This document shows positions 1 to 11,760 of a stretch of 64,000 nucleotides of DNA, piece after piece. Below the pieces are notes generated by a model. It was not told the origin of the DNA and did not search any database. It saw only the letters and a list, made by a program, of their open reading frames with translations. The number at the start of each line of letters is the position of its first letter. Within the stretch, counting starts at the first letter, position 1. The DNA lies in assembly GCF_030272615.1 (NCBI RefSeq), contig NC_081411.1:42459140-42523139 (forward strand), read 5' to 3'. Source of the DNA: Cryptomeria japonica (Eukaryota > Streptophyta > Pinopsida > Cupressales > Cupressaceae). The position numbers were made by a program, and so were the translations under genes.

Positions 1-585
1 ATATCTTCATTATAGCCGACATGTTTATAATTTCATTACAGCCGACATGATAGATGATAACATGGTATTTAAAGAAGATCACTTTAGAGATGGATCGTGT
101 GGTGAGATACATGGATTGTGATGAGATTATGATGGCAAATTGATCAAAGATTCCCGCTATTCATTTTGGTTAGCGATTGTGTACAAATTCACATGCACAC
201 CATAATCGATAGTAGAACAAAGCATCAAACAACTGATATATAGAGTAGGGTAACATTGAAATCACCAAAACTTATCCAACATGGTTCGATGGTATTTATA
301 AGTGTAGATCAGGAATTGAGAATTCATCAAAGAAAATATCAAATTAGGACAATCACAAAACCTAGATTGCAATGAAAACATGAAGACAAGATATTCAAAA
401 TGAAATCAAAGTAAACCAAATGCAGACATCTCCTTCATGTGGCTCCATTGTTCTTCTTTCACCTTCCAATTTGATGTTGTTCTCATCTACAAAGTGCATT
501 TGCAAGTGGAAAGCAAGTTGTTGATGAAATTTGTAGCATAAGGTTACTCAAAAAATGTGATTGATTGATTGACAAAGGAACTCAT

Positions 586-596
586 CCAATTTATAG
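586..596 (-). promoter_or_regulatory. Probable TATA box of the gypsy LTR
   Basis: The minus strand reads CTATAAATTGG, very similar to tctataaattgag in the Tat-A LTR (about 10650). A second TATA-like stretch (ACTTATAAATACC, minus) lies near 290-303, so the promoter assignment is tentative. Confidence 0.4.
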
Positions 597-659
597 ATAA
601 ATTGGAGAAAAGACAAGATTAGCATGAAGAGATTTGAAAGGAAATTCAAATCAAGAATG

Positions 660-755
660 GCAAAATTATGACAAGTGTATGACAAATTGCTATGCAAGGT
701 GTTATGACAAATTATGACAATTTATGACAAATTATGACAAATTACTATGCAAGAA
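660..755. repeat. Short direct repeats, attatgacaa type
   Basis: The phrase aaattatgacaa and close variants (tatgacaaattgc, ttatgacaaattatgacaa) recur about every 11-30 bp within the gypsy LTR. No coding sense. Confidence 0.6.
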
Positions 756-1261
756 GTTATGACAAAAATTTGAAATAGAAATAGAAATTAGGAGAAATTA
801 GAAAATTAGGTTAGAAATGATGAATTGGAAATTAGGAAATTAGAAATTGATGAAATTAGAAAATTAGGTGAATTAATTAATAATTTTTCATTCATTAATT
901 AATTCACAAAAAGAGGGGGAATTAATTAGCCAATTAAATAAATATTTAATTGTGACAAGAAGACTTAGGATAAATAAATAAATTATTTAACCTAGAGGGA
1001 AAATGACAAACAAGATTAAATGAATAAATCATAAAACCCTAGAAGATGAATTAGAAATGCAAGGACGACAATTAGGTCTTGACAAAAGATAATTGATGTA
1101 GGGTTGATTTGATCATGATTCTGACTGACAAAGGACCAGTGCTGATAAATGATTGAGATCGGGTGACAAAAATCAATGACAAATTGACCAAGATTGACAA
1201 GGAGATCAAATTGATAGGCGCCAATTGATGAGGAACAATGACTCATTGATCCAAATTGACA

Positions 1262-1478
1262 CGATTGAAAAGGACAAGGATCGATGACGAATCGATCACA
1301 AAATGACAAGATTGACAAGCACAAGGATCGATTACGAATCCATTTCGATCGCAAAATGATGAGATTGACGCGGACAAGGATTGATGACAAATCGATCGCA
1401 AAATGACAAGATTGACAAGAGGACAAGGATCGATGACAAATCGATCTCAAAATGACAAAATTGACAAGAGGACAAAAC
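1262..1478. repeat. Tandem repeat, about 50-60 bp unit, four copies
   Basis: Four imperfect copies carry the core acaaggatcgatgacaaatc followed by gatcgcaaaatgacaagattgacaag. They lie inside the gypsy LTR and cause the open minus-strand frame 1016-1492, which is therefore not a gene. Confidence 0.75.
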
Positions 1479-1775
1479 CCTAATTCTATCATCGATTAGG
1501 ATTGATGATGTCCAAAATGATGATTAATGAGCACGCACCATGATGCGACAGGATAAGATCGACCAAAATCATGACTGAAGATTGCTATCCACAAAACCTA
1601 ATTCGAAAGCGAGAAAAATGAAGAATGCAGAAGAAGGACTCAATGCTCGCAAATGATAAAGACCAAATGCGCAACATAGAAGAAATGTTAATGCAACGCA
1701 AGAACCCTAAAATAAGGCAATGCACAAATGTTAAAGTATGACTCCGCAAGCGTTGACCATTTTTAGACATCTACA

Positions 1776-2142
1776 ATAAGTTCATCTTCATTTGTAATCA
1801 CTATGTAATATATTGTAAGTCAGTGAGACTTCATATCTTGTGTTTGAATAGTGAGCTCTAGGCGGTTGGCCTTTCTGCATGTGTAGACCCACTATGTAAT
1901 ATTTTTATACCTTGATCAAGTATATAGATATTGTGGGTATCAACCCCTCCATAGTTTTTCCCTTTGCAAGGTTTTCCATGCATAAATCTTGGTGTTATGG
2001 TGTTGCCCTTTCATTGTGTTATTTGGTGTATGCATTCTAATTTAATTTACTATTAATCGGTTAATAAGGAATAAGTTCAAAACTAAATTTACTAGTAGAA
2101 CACTGATTCACCCCCCCCTCTCAGTATTCTTGGATTCCAACA
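1776..2142 (+). mobile_element. Copia LTR, 3' fragment
   Basis: This matches the last third of the Copia-1 LTR (8755-9126) in order: agtcagtgagact, agtgagctctaggcggt, gtttttccctttgcaaggttttccatg, then ctgattcacccccccctc and a terminal ccaaca. No primer-binding site follows, so it is the outer end of a 3' LTR or a solo LTR. Its left part is replaced by the gypsy LTR ending at 1775. Confidence 0.7.
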
Positions 2143-2160
2143 CTCTCTAGGTTTCTCCCT

Positions 2161-3391
2161 ATTAACAAGTTCTGATTCCAATAGTTAGAATGAACTAGAG
2201 GAAAAGTGACAGGGGGGAGTGAATCAGTTTTACACAAGTTAAACAATTATTGCATATTATAAACCTTCTACCAGAGCAATATAAAACTAGCATAGTGAAA
2301 GATAAATCATGAAAGAACACAACACATAACAACAATATTTTGACGTCGAAAACTTGGTTAAGGGAAAAACCCATGGTGGGAAAACTTACCCACGGTCAGA
2401 TAATACTTCTGCAGTAGTATATGAAATATTACAATGAGGATTGCACTTGCAATCAGACAAACCACCTAGATCTGACTACTCATCACAAAAGGGAAGTCTC
2501 ACTAACTTACATAAATATCAGACTACAATACAGAGAAATTGAACTATGAAAATAACATCTTCCTAATGCTTGATATAGTTTCAGTTAAGCACAAATGTCT
2601 TCCCTGCAACACCAAATCCTTCATAACCCTTCACTGAAAGATATATCCTTGTTCACACATAAACATCTCTTTAATAATACATACATAGCCATACCACACA
2701 AATTAAATGAATATAACACCTATATATACAGATCATCAACCTTGATAAAAAAAAGGTCAGCTAAACCCTAAACCCATAACTCATAATTACATAAATTATA
2801 TCACATGATACCACCAAACCAATATTATGATTTGCATTACATAGCATGGACCTAATTCAAATTCCCAAACAATTATATCCACTAGAAATCACACTAAGAC
2901 CAAATCCAACATGTTATGCCAACCATTAGAAACTCTCAGTGTCAATAACATAGAATGTCCAACCAGATCCTACTTTGGGTCCCCAAATCATCACGCCAGC
3001 AAATGCGAAGCCACCAAACAATTAGGACATGATAAAAAATGCCTTTATCATGTTAAGAAGCATTTCTAGAAGTCGGGCCAAAACTAATTAACAATTTCAT
3101 CAAATATCACCAACCGGTATCACCAACTGGGACCAAGAACAACTGGCAATCTAGAACACAAACGATAGCTTCTAGAGCACCAAATCATGAACCAATTGAA
3201 TATGACAAGAATATAATCATCCTAAACATCCATCTAAAACTAAATCCAATATTTTGATCATACTAAATCAGAATCACTGTTAACCATGTCAACCAAAATA
3301 GGTAAGCAACCAACCGGAGCAAGTTAGTAACCAACTAAAACAGTGTTGACATCAATGACAACACATAAGCAATTCCTGCATATTGCCAACA
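2161..3391 (-). mobile_element. Copia-0 3' LTR (minus strand)
   Basis: On the minus strand the LTR starts at 3391 (TGTTGGCAATATGC) directly after the purine tract, and ends near 2161. The sequence at 2161-2460 is repeated at 63284-63580 (attaayaagttctgattccaat, gaatcagtttt, caagttaaacaa), which is the 5' LTR of the same element. The outer end is degenerate (attaacaag rather than a clean TG/CA), so the left boundary is good to a few bases. The outer TSD cannot be tested because the partner LTR leaves the window. Confidence 0.85.
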
Positions 3392-3676
3392 ATCTCCCCT
3401 TTTGGTATTGATGGCAACATTGAATGTGAAAAAAATCCAAGTGACAAGTAATGCCAAAAATCTCCCCAACAATATTCAAAACTAATCTGAAATATCTCTC
3501 CCCCATACAATATCTCTATTTTTCACATGAACACCTCTCCCCCTTTGACATCAATGACAAAGGGCTGATGCCAAACCAAACAACTGACTACTCCCCCTGA
3601 GCAGCAACATCATCTCATCAACCCAGATCAGAAGATATTTCTGATAAGCTCACCAGATTGATGCATCCCTGCATCT
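3392..3676 (-). other. Copia-0 3' untranslated region with polypurine tracts
   Basis: Next to the LTR the minus strand reads CAAAAGGGGAGAT (3392-3404), the expected polypurine tract. Further GGGGGAG boxes occur near 3537-3550 and 3590-3600. The same set of purine boxes recurs in Copia-1 and Copia-2. No coding capacity. Confidence 0.7.
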
Positions 3677-6600
3677 CTAAGTCTCTTTCGAAGGGGTGGT
3701 GACCCCCAACTAATCTCTGAGATTTTAAAAGGTATCTTTAGGTGATGGTTTAGTTAGAATATCTGCAATTTGTTCCTTGGTAGGCACCTATACCAATCTT
3801 ACTTCCTTTACTTCAACCTTTTCCTTCAAGAAATTATACCTTATAGATATGTATTTTGATTTGGAATGAAATACCAAATTCTTTGACATATCAATAGTAG
3901 TTGTATTATCACAATGAATAAAAATAGGCTCATCATAACTTACTATTATATCCTTCAACATCTACTTCATCCATAGGATCTGAGTGCGGTTTGTTGCAGC
4001 AGCTACATATTTAGCTTCAACAGTAGATAATGAAATGCATGATTGTTTCTTGCTAAGCCATGAGACTAATTTCTTTCTAAGAAATAATGCACCACCTGTA
4101 GTGCTCTTCCAGTCATCAACATATCTTTCCCAATCTGAATCTGTACGGGCACATAATCTGAAATCATCATCCTTTAGATACCAAAGCTCATAATCTATTG
4201 TTCCTGTCAAATACCCGAATATCCTTTTAACACCAATATAATGACTTTCTCTAGGATCAAACTAAATCTAGAAGTAATGCAAACAACATTTATTATATTT
4301 GGTCTAGTCTGAGTTAAGTACATTAATCCAGCAATCATTAATTTGTATCTACTTGGGTTCACTCTAGGAGATTCATCTTCCTTTGGCAGTTTGCAACTGG
4401 TTATCATAGGAGTACCAACTAGTTTTGGGTTTTCAAGTCCAAATTTATTAAGCAATCCTTTCACATACTTAGTTTGACAAATGAAAATACCTTTATTAGT
4501 TTGAGTAATTTGCAAACCTAAAAAAAAAATCATCTCACCAATCATAGAAATTTCAAATTCATTCTTCATGTCATCAAAAAATTTCATGCATAGACTTTCT
4601 TCTCCTCCAAAAATGATATCATTAGCAAAAATGTCAATGATCACTATGTCATCATACCGAATCTTTTAATATAAGTTACTCTCAACATTACCTTTTCTAA
4701 ATTCGAGCTTTAAAAGATATTTGTCCAATCTAGCATACCAGGCTCTAGGGGCTTGTTTCGGTCCATATAGGGCTTTCTTCAATCTGCAAACCATGTCCTT
4801 ATCCTCTGATAATGAAAATCCATTAGGTTGCTCAATGTAGACTTCTTCTTCAAGATATCCATTCAGGAATGCACATTTGACATCCATTTGATATACCTTG
4901 GAGTTCTTGTGTGTAGCATAGGCAAGAAATAGTCTTACCACTTCAATCCTTGCAACTGGAGCATAGGTTTCCACATAATCAAGTCCTTCTTGCTATGAGT
5001 AACCTTTGCAAACCAATCTATCTTTGTTTCTTACAACCCGACCTTCTTCATTTAATTTGTTTCAGAAAACCCATTTAGTTCTAATAACATTTTTATCTTT
5101 AGGCCTAGGAACCAATTCCCATGTGTTATTCTTTTCTATCTGATTTAATTCCTCTTCCATTTCTTTCATCTAGTTCTCATCATTATATGCTTCAATAAAT
5201 GACTTTGTTTCAATTTCAAAAATTAAACATACCTCTTCAACAACTAACCTTCTTCTTGTCATCACACCTTTTCTCTTGTCTCCAATGATCTGATCTTCAG
5301 AATGATTTAGCTTTACATACCTAGGAGTCTTTGGATTATCTTGAATTTCTAACTATGTATGCTCTTCAACAGTCACTATGGAATTTTATGATGTTACCAG
5401 AGCAACTGGATCAATGCTCTAATCTGATTCTTGCACAACCAGTTCTAATATGACAATCTCATCTTCCGGTCCATAGTCATATGATCTGATCTGACTATTA
5501 CTATCCTCAACCACTCTGACATTTATGCTTTCCATTATCCTTTGCAATCTTTTATTATAACATCTATATGCTTTGCTCTTAGTAGAATAACCCCAAAATA
5601 TTCCTTCCTCACTTCTAGGATCAAATTTCCCTAATGCATCATCTCTTCTGATATAGCATTTACTTCCAAAAATTCTGAAATACCTAATGGTAGGAATATG
5701 ACCAAACCATAATTCATAAGGAGTCTTACCGATATCACCTTTTATGTGTACTCTATTGAAAGTGTATATTGTAGTATTGACAGCTTCTCTCTAATAGATA
5801 TTAGGCAATTTGTCTTCCATCATCATTGTCCTTGCAACATCTAAGATAGTTTTGTTCTTTCTTTCCACTATTCCATTATATTTTGGAGTTCTAGGTGCAG
5901 ACAATTGCCTTCTGATTCCATGCTTCTCACAATTTTTTTTGAACTAACCGGATGCAAATTCACCACATTGATATGATCTTAAGCACTTTATCTTCAATCT
6001 TATTTTAGTCTCAATCATGGCTTTGAATATTTTGAATTTCTCAAGAGCTTCTAATTTTTCTTTAAAAAATGCAATCCACATCATTCTTGAGTAATCATCA
6101 ATAAGCAACATAAAATATCTATCTACTTCAAAAATTCTAGTTCTTGTCAAACCACATAGATCAGTATGAATAAGATCAATAATTCCATTAGATCTAACAT
6201 GTATGCTTCTGAAAGAAGTTCTAACTTGCTTACCCATTTGACATTCTTTACATACTAGGTTATGAGGCCTGATAATCTTGGGCAAATGTCTGACAACATG
6301 GGTTGTAATGATCTTTACTATGCAATTAAAGTTCACGTGACACATCCTCTTATGCCATAACCAACTTTCATCAATCTAAGCAATCAAGCAAGCCTTCTCA
6401 CCAGAGTTCAAATGAAAGATATTTCCTTTGGTCTGAGTTTCAGTTGCAATTTCTAGTCCAGATCTATTGATAATCTTGCATTTTCCATCTTTGAATTGCA
6501 AATGAAATCCTCTATCCACCCTCTGACCTACACTCAAAATATTATGCTTCAAACCTTCAATATAGTAAACATTGTCAGTATTAGTCTTACCATCCAAGGA

Positions 6601-7851
6601 TATTGTTCCTTTTTCCTTTGACCCTGCATGCCTTGTTGTCTCCAAATGTGACTAGTCCACCATTAAATTCTTGTAGAGTTAGTGATTTTGTCTTATCACC
6701 GGTCATGTGATGTGAGCAACCACTGTCTATAACCCATTCATCTTTCTCTTCAATTTTAGCAGCTAGAGCCTTCTCCTCAGTATGAGTTGTATCATTGACA
6801 GGTTCCGGAGATTCATCCTTGATAGAAATAAAGACCCAATCTCTACCTGAGCTTACATTACCAGATCCATTTATAGGTTCATCATCATCAAAATCATCAG
6901 TAATACCAAAATCATCATCACCAACATAATAACATGATTTGTCCTTATTCCTTTTATATCTAGATTTGATTTGATATTCTGGATTAGGTTTATAATTCCT
7001 CATAAATCTTTCATGATTCCTATCAGCTCTTTCAAGACATCTAGAAGCAAAATGACCAATCTTATTGCATGAAAAACATTTAAATGGAACTTTTCCTTCA
7101 AACTTACTTCCAATCAGTCCTTTAGGAATTCTTTTGGCAATTAGGGCTTCCAACTCTTCAAGTTCTCTATCTTATCTTTCAATATCTTCCATCTCCTTAG
7201 CATATAACTCTTTCCAATCTATCTTCTTCTTACCGAAGGCAGATGCCTTAAATGCAGTCTCTATTTTAGTAGCACTCTGATCTCCAAGCTCCTCAAGTTG
7301 AAAATAAGTCAACTTCCCAAGTAATGTATCTCTGGTAATAGGGGTATTTGACATTGTCTACAGTTCATTTATTGCAGTAGCCTTCATCTTGTAAGCTAGA
7401 GGTAAAACTCTAAGAATGTTTGAAACAATCTCATCCTCATTAACTGTTCCACCACAACATTTGATTCCCATGACAATCTCATTCACTCTATCCATGAAAG
7501 AACTTATCTTCTCATCTTCTTCCATCTTCATATTTTCATATCTCACCCAGAAACCTTCAAGTTTTGCAATCTTTATGGCTTGGTCACCTTCATATAGAGC
7601 TTCAAGCTTTAACAAGATCTACTTTGCATTTTCTAGCTCTATGACACTCAACAATTTCTCAACAGATAGAGAACCTAACAATGCTTCTTTTTCTCTAATA
7701 TCATTATCGTCTCTCTTTTGTTCATTAACAGGTGGCAGAGTTCTAGAATTAGGACCATGAGGTGTATACCCTTTTTCTACTATCTCCCAAACTTTAGCTC
7801 TAAGACATCTCAAATGAATCTTCATTTGCTCCTTCCATGACTTGTAATTTG
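3677..7851 (-). pseudogene. Copia-0 gag-pol remains
   Basis: Ty1/copia polyprotein read from 7851 down to a stop at 3677. Order: gag; a CCHC zinc knuckle (CFSCNKIGHFASRC, about 7050-7095); protease with DSGCSHHMTG (about 6690-6720); GAG-pre-integrase and integrase (LCGL, about 5940-6350); reverse transcriptase (4210-4975); RNase H (KKQSCISLSTVEAKY, about 4000-4060). The first 21 codons of gag lie at 63165-63227 because Copia-1 inserted between them. Several stops and frameshifts split it. The RT active site reads FAND (about 4614-4632) instead of the FVDD seen in Copia-2, so one catalytic Asp is lost. Non-functional and probably the oldest large element here. Confidence 0.9.
7847..7851. repeat. 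Target-site duplication of Copia-1, left copy (atttg)
   Basis: atttg at 7847-7851 is repeated exactly at 63165-63169, just outside the two Copia-1 LTRs. Across the gap, Copia-0 gag reads on without loss (GTNYKSW spans the junction). Confidence 0.95.
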
Positions 7852-9126
7852 TGTTGGCAATATGGAAGAATTGATTATGTGTTGCATTGATGTTTTGTCA
7901 TTGATGTCAACACTAACTGTTATGGTTGGTTATCGGCAAACAAGTTTTGGTTATCGATAGAAGATCTAGTGTTACTGGTAGAAGGGACTATCTGTTGGAC
8001 ACTTTTGGCATGTTTGGATCAATGAAGTATGTTTGGTTTTATGTGTTATATGTTCCTAGAGCATGTTTTGGTCAATTGGTATTGACTTGTTGATCAGATG
8101 CTATCATACACTCTAGTAAGCCTATATCAGTGAGGGTTTAAGGTTTTACCAGCAAAGCTTTTACTGAGAATCTTTGACATGATGCATAAGTGGTGTTGAC
8201 GCGACTTCTAGATGGAATTTAGGATGCAGAAGGTGATCCTTGATCGAGCCTCGACTTGTTGGAGACATTGCTTTGGCGTGGTGCACCCAGAATAGGTCCG
8301 ATGCCTATCTAGGTTATGGACCGGTATCATGATAACATGTTCTCTACACGTTACCCAGATTATTTATGGATTTGTTAATATTGTTTTGGTCTAAATCTGA
8401 CATGTCATATCATTGTAATATGGATATATGTAATGAACTTATTGTAATATATTTTAGGTGGCCGACCTAATTGGTTTAGGCCTTAGGGTTTGTATAAATC
8501 AATGTAAGATCTCATTGTAGATCATGGAAATGAAATGGAAAAAGGAATGGAATGTGCAAATAATGTAATATCATTCAGGCAGAGGATTTGGTCGATCATT
8601 GAAGATTGAATTGGGTTTATGTAAGAGGTCAAAGGCCTCTAGTATTGAGCTTAACCGAGACTATAATCAGGCATGGTAGATGCTATCTCTGGTGGTTCAT
8701 TCTACTAGATTATTGTCCAATTATCTTGAGGTGGTTATAACCTCTCTATAGTCAGTGAGACTCTTGTAATGAGCAGTGCACTCTAGGCAGTGTGCCTTCC
8801 TGAATGTGCAGGCCCCTCATTGTATCACATACTTTCTACAAAAGTATCATCTGATTGTGGGTAAGCTTCCGACCTTGGGTTTTCCCTTTACCGGGTTTTC
8901 CAAGTACAAATCATGGTGTTATGTGGTATGGTTGGATTGTGTTGATTATCTGTTTTATTGTTAAGTTGTATTGTTTACCAGTATCTGTTTCTACTGGTAT
9001 CGGTTTCTATTATTCCGGTATTTAATATTTATGTGCTCCGGTTAAAGGTTTTAAGTGGATTAATTGATATAATCTATTGACAACTGATTCACCCCCCCTC
9101 TTAGTTGTCGACTGATTATCCTAACA
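7852..9126 (+). repeat. Copia-1 5' LTR
   Basis: Starts tgttggcaatatggaagaat and ends ttatcctaaca; 1,275 bp against 1,262 bp for the 3' copy. A TATA-like box (gtttgtataaatcaatg) lies near 8488-8505. A C-run (ttcacccccccct) sits about 35 bp before the end. The 62-residue open frame at 8776-8964 recurs in the other LTR (62829-63017) and is LTR sequence, not a gene. Confidence 0.95.
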
Positions 9127-9141
9127 ATTAGTATCAGAGCT
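9127..9141 (+). promoter_or_regulatory. Copia-1 primer-binding site
   Basis: attagtatcagagct directly follows the LTR. The usual plant copia PBS, complementary to initiator tRNA-Met, is TGGTATCAGAGC; this copy has two early mismatches (TTAGTATCAGAGC). Confidence 0.8.
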
Positions 9142-9184
9142 TTGGTCCTCTTTTGTAGAAGATTAACCGCTTGAGGTAGATCCT

Positions 9185-9714
9185 ATGGCAACTAATCCAC
9201 TGACAACTATTTTTAGAACATAAATCCCTAAGCTTGATGGAACAAATTATGGGATATGGAAAATCTGAATGGAGACTCATCTTAGATGTCTTGGCAAGGA
9301 TATTTGGGAGATCACTGAGAAAGGATATACACCTTATGATCTGGCATCTGGCAATCCTGCCCCTGCAAACTTGGATAAAAATATTGAGAATGATTGCAGA
9401 GCTAGAGAAGCCCTCTTGTGTGCACTTACTGATCAATAGTTCATGGGATTGACTGATGAATCATCTACAAAGGTTATGTTGGATAAATTGCAAACTTTGA
9501 ATGAAGGTGACCCTACTGTCAAAATTGCTAAACTTGATGGTTACCGGGTAAGATATGAGAACTTGAAGATGGATGACAATGAAAAAATTGTTACATTTGT
9601 GGAAAGAGTAAATGAGATTCAAATAGGAATTCAATGTTGTGGAGGATCTCTGAGTGAAGATGAAATAGTTTCCAAAGTCTTCAGAGCCCTTCGACCGGCT
9701 TACAAGATGAAGGT
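9185..9714 (+). pseudogene. Copia-1 gag, part 1
   Basis: Begins ATGGCAACTAATCC 44 bp after the PBS, the normal place for copia gag. Typical gag phrases follow: KLDGTNYGIWK, LGKDIWEITEKG, LNEGDPTVKIAKL, CCGGSLSEDEIVSK. There are stops near 9220 and 9440. The frame is cut at 9714 by Tat-A inside the codons for KMKV and resumes at 45652 with ATAINELRT, exactly as in Copia-0 and Copia-2 gag. Confidence 0.9.
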
Positions 9715-10950
9715 TGTAGACACCTAAAAATGTCTCATTGATCATGTACTAACTATTCCTCTAATTGATTAAATAATTCTTTAATTCTTTAATTAAGTTA
9801 ATTATTCTTATTCTTCTAAATCATCTTACTAATTATTCTAATTCAATCTTATCACCATTTAATCATTAACCATTTTCCAAATATTAATTAAATATTTATT
9901 ATTTAATTAATTATGATTAATTCCCCAGTTTAAATAATCTTTATTATTTAAATAAATTTAAGTCTTATTCTTTCATCATCTAATCATTCAACCCTCTTCT
10001 GATTATTAATTAAATATTTATTATTAATTAATTGTGATTTTATCCTTTAATTTAAATAATCTTTATTATTTAATTAAAGTCCATTTCTAAAATAATTAAA
10101 TAGTTTCTTTAAATTATTTAATTAGCTAATTAATTCTTCCATTTCCAAATCCCCAAATTCTAATTTCATTTAATTTCATTCAATTTCATATTCTTCTAAT
10201 TCTTCCAAATTCAAATACATGTGCATGATTTCAAAAATCAAAGTCAAGTTCTAAATATATTCAAATGCTAAATTGAATTTAATTCAATTATTTGAATAAA
10301 TCTCATGCAAAGATTAAATTGAAAATCTAAGTTAAAGTGCAAGCACATGCTAAATTAATTAATTCAATCAATTAATTAATTAGTTCATTTATCTCTCCAA
10401 TCTCTATTTCCATCTTTTAGTTAGCTTTTTCTAAATTAAGCTTTATTTGTCATCTTCTTTATTTCCTCCAATCATTCTTTTTCTTCCTTCAGTTAGTTTT
10501 TTCTCAATTAGGTAACTCTTTTAATCTATTCAATCTATTCTGTTTCACCTCTAAATCAACAGTTCAACTATCAATTTTCATGTGACCTCACCTAAGTTCC
10601 ACCTCTTCATCAATTTGTTCCACCTTTCAATCAATCCTCTTCAATTATCTATAAATTGAGCATCCAATCTCCATTTTCAACAATCACAAACTTTGAATCT
10701 TTGTGTCACTTGCAGGTTACCAGCACAATATCTGAGAGCCATCATACCACAGAGAAGAGAAGAGCAATGGAAGCTATATGCAATCTTGGAATAGGGAGTT
10801 TTGATTGATTTTATTTATAATTCCTATTTCTTGTTATTGAGTTATTTCATTGTTAGTTTATTAGAATTCATTGATTAGATAGGGATTTGTGATTTCCCTT
10901 TGATCCTAATTGATGTTATTAAATTAAAAAGATGAATTTTATAGACGACA
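9715..10950 (+). repeat. Tat-A 5' LTR
   Basis: 1,236 bp. The first 450 bp contain a series of AT-rich inverted repeats (for example attaattaaatatttattatttaattaat near 9890). A TATA box (tctataaattgag) lies near 10650-10662. It differs from the 3' copy by scattered substitutions and small indels, more than the two Tat-B LTRs differ from each other, so Tat-A is the older of the two. Confidence 0.95.
10650..10660 (+). promoter_or_regulatory. TATA box of Tat-A LTR
   Basis: tctataaattg lies about 300 bp before the LTR end and is conserved in the 3' LTR (near 45350). It is the only good TATA box in the GC-richer second half of the LTR. Confidence 0.6.
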
Positions 10951-10972
10951 TTTTGGTGAACCCAACGTGAAA
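10951..10972 (+). promoter_or_regulatory. Tat-A primer-binding site
   Basis: ttttggtgaacccaacgtgaa follows the LTR directly. TGGTGAACCCAACG begins with the TGG expected opposite a tRNA CCA end. I cannot assign the tRNA. Confidence 0.6.
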
Positions 10973-11074
10973 CAACAACTAATTAACCTTCTCTGTTTTC
11001 TATGTGATTTTTGCAGGTTGTACAGATTTTTTCATTTTTTTTTCAGGTTGCATGAATTTTGAGAACAAATTTTC

Positions 11075-11220
11075 CATGATGCAATCGTGCTTACATCATC
11101 ACGCAATCACATAGACAGTGCTATGCATTTGACCCCTTGGGGTCATGTAATTGATTTGACAGGGTCACACAATCGCCCTGTCTGGATTATGCAATCGACC
11201 TTTCAAAATCACACATTTGC
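11075..11220 (+). repeat. Tat-A motif array 1 in the gag leader
   Basis: About six to eight degenerate copies of an 11-12 bp motif at 15-25 bp spacing: atgcaatcg, cacgcaatcac, tatgcatttga, cacacaatcgc, tatgcaatcga, cacacatttgc. Consensus about tcaYgcaWtYga. Reverse-complement relatives sit in the intron of the antisense PMD gene (43669-43875). Confidence 0.6.
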
Positions 11221-11333
11221 AGGAAAAATTGCTGCTTAATTTTTTATTCTGTCTATTATCTGATCTGTCTAATTCTGTTTAAAATTTGATTAATCTAGAA
11301 ACAGATTACTTATATTTCATGATTTAACAATTT

Positions 11334-11588
11334 ATGGCAAGAAAGGTACAATTCAGGATTTCAGGTGCGAGAACAACAAAAGAACAAAGAAGACAAGCCA
11401 AACGTTATCAAAAGGTTCTCCAAGCAGAAAAGCAGATACAAGATTTTGAAGAACAACTGGCCTTGGATAGATATAACAGCTTAGTTCTTTCTTATCAAGT
11501 AAAATATGATCTAATCAATATTGAGTGGATGATGAGAGATTTGACTAGGGCCTCACAATTGGTTTTGCAGGTTTCTAATCGGGTTTAG
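11334..11588 (+). CDS. Small basic coiled-coil ORF in the Tat-A leader, unrecognised
   Basis: 84 codons, starting ATGGCAAGAAAGG and ending TAG. The product is rich in Lys, Arg, Gln and Glu (for example QRRQAKRYQKVLQAEKQ), with heptad-like spacing over residues 15-45, so it may form a short coiled coil. It lies between the two leader motif arrays, far upstream of gag. I found no counterpart in the Tat-B leader and recognise no family. It could be an upstream ORF, an added ORF of this lineage, or chance. Confidence 0.3.
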   Translation: MARKVQFRISGARTTKEQRRQAKRYQKVLQAEKQIQDFEEQLALDRYNSLVLSYQVKYDLINIEWMMRDLTRASQLVLQVSNRV

Positions 11589-11638
11589 ATTTATTTTATT
11601 TAGGAGTTTTTAATATTTTTTTGTTGTCTGACTGTCTA

Positions 11639-11760
11639 TCATGCAATCGACCTGTTAGTGCTATGCAATTGATCAGTCATCATCATGCATTCGGTTTGTC
11701 ACTATCACGCATTAGATCAGTAAGTATCACACAATCGCACAGGTAAGATCACACATTCGT
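11639..11760 (+). repeat. Tat-A motif array 2 in the gag leader
   Basis: Copies in order: catgcaatcga, tatgcaattga, catgcattcgg, cacgcattaga, cacacaatcgca, cacacattcgt, spaced 17-22 bp. Same motif and orientation as array 1. The best match to the PMD intron array is cacgcattag. Confidence 0.6.

Larger units (their letters stand above)
1..1775 (-). mobile_element. Ty3/gypsy LTR, partial (truncated by window start)
   Basis: Read on the minus strand, this stretch starts at 1775 with TGTAGATGTCTAAAAATGG, close to the LTR starts of Tat-A (TGTAGACACCTAAAAATG) and Tat-B. It then has the same plan as those LTRs: AT-rich inverted repeats (around 850-1000) and a TATA-like box (586-596). The far end is outside the window, so neither LTR length nor TSD can be checked. 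It abuts a copia LTR fragment at 1776, into which it probably inserted. No gag-pol is visible here. The long minus-strand open frame at 1016-1492 is only a translation of tandem repeats. Confidence 0.7.

Noticed and set aside
1016-1492. 158-codon minus-strand open frame
   Set aside because: It is made of the 50-60 bp tandem repeat of the gypsy LTR; the protein is low-complexity and shows no family.
8776-8964. 62-codon frame repeated at 62829-63017
   Set aside because: Its recurrence is due to its position in the two Copia-1 LTRs; no start context or domain supports a gene.
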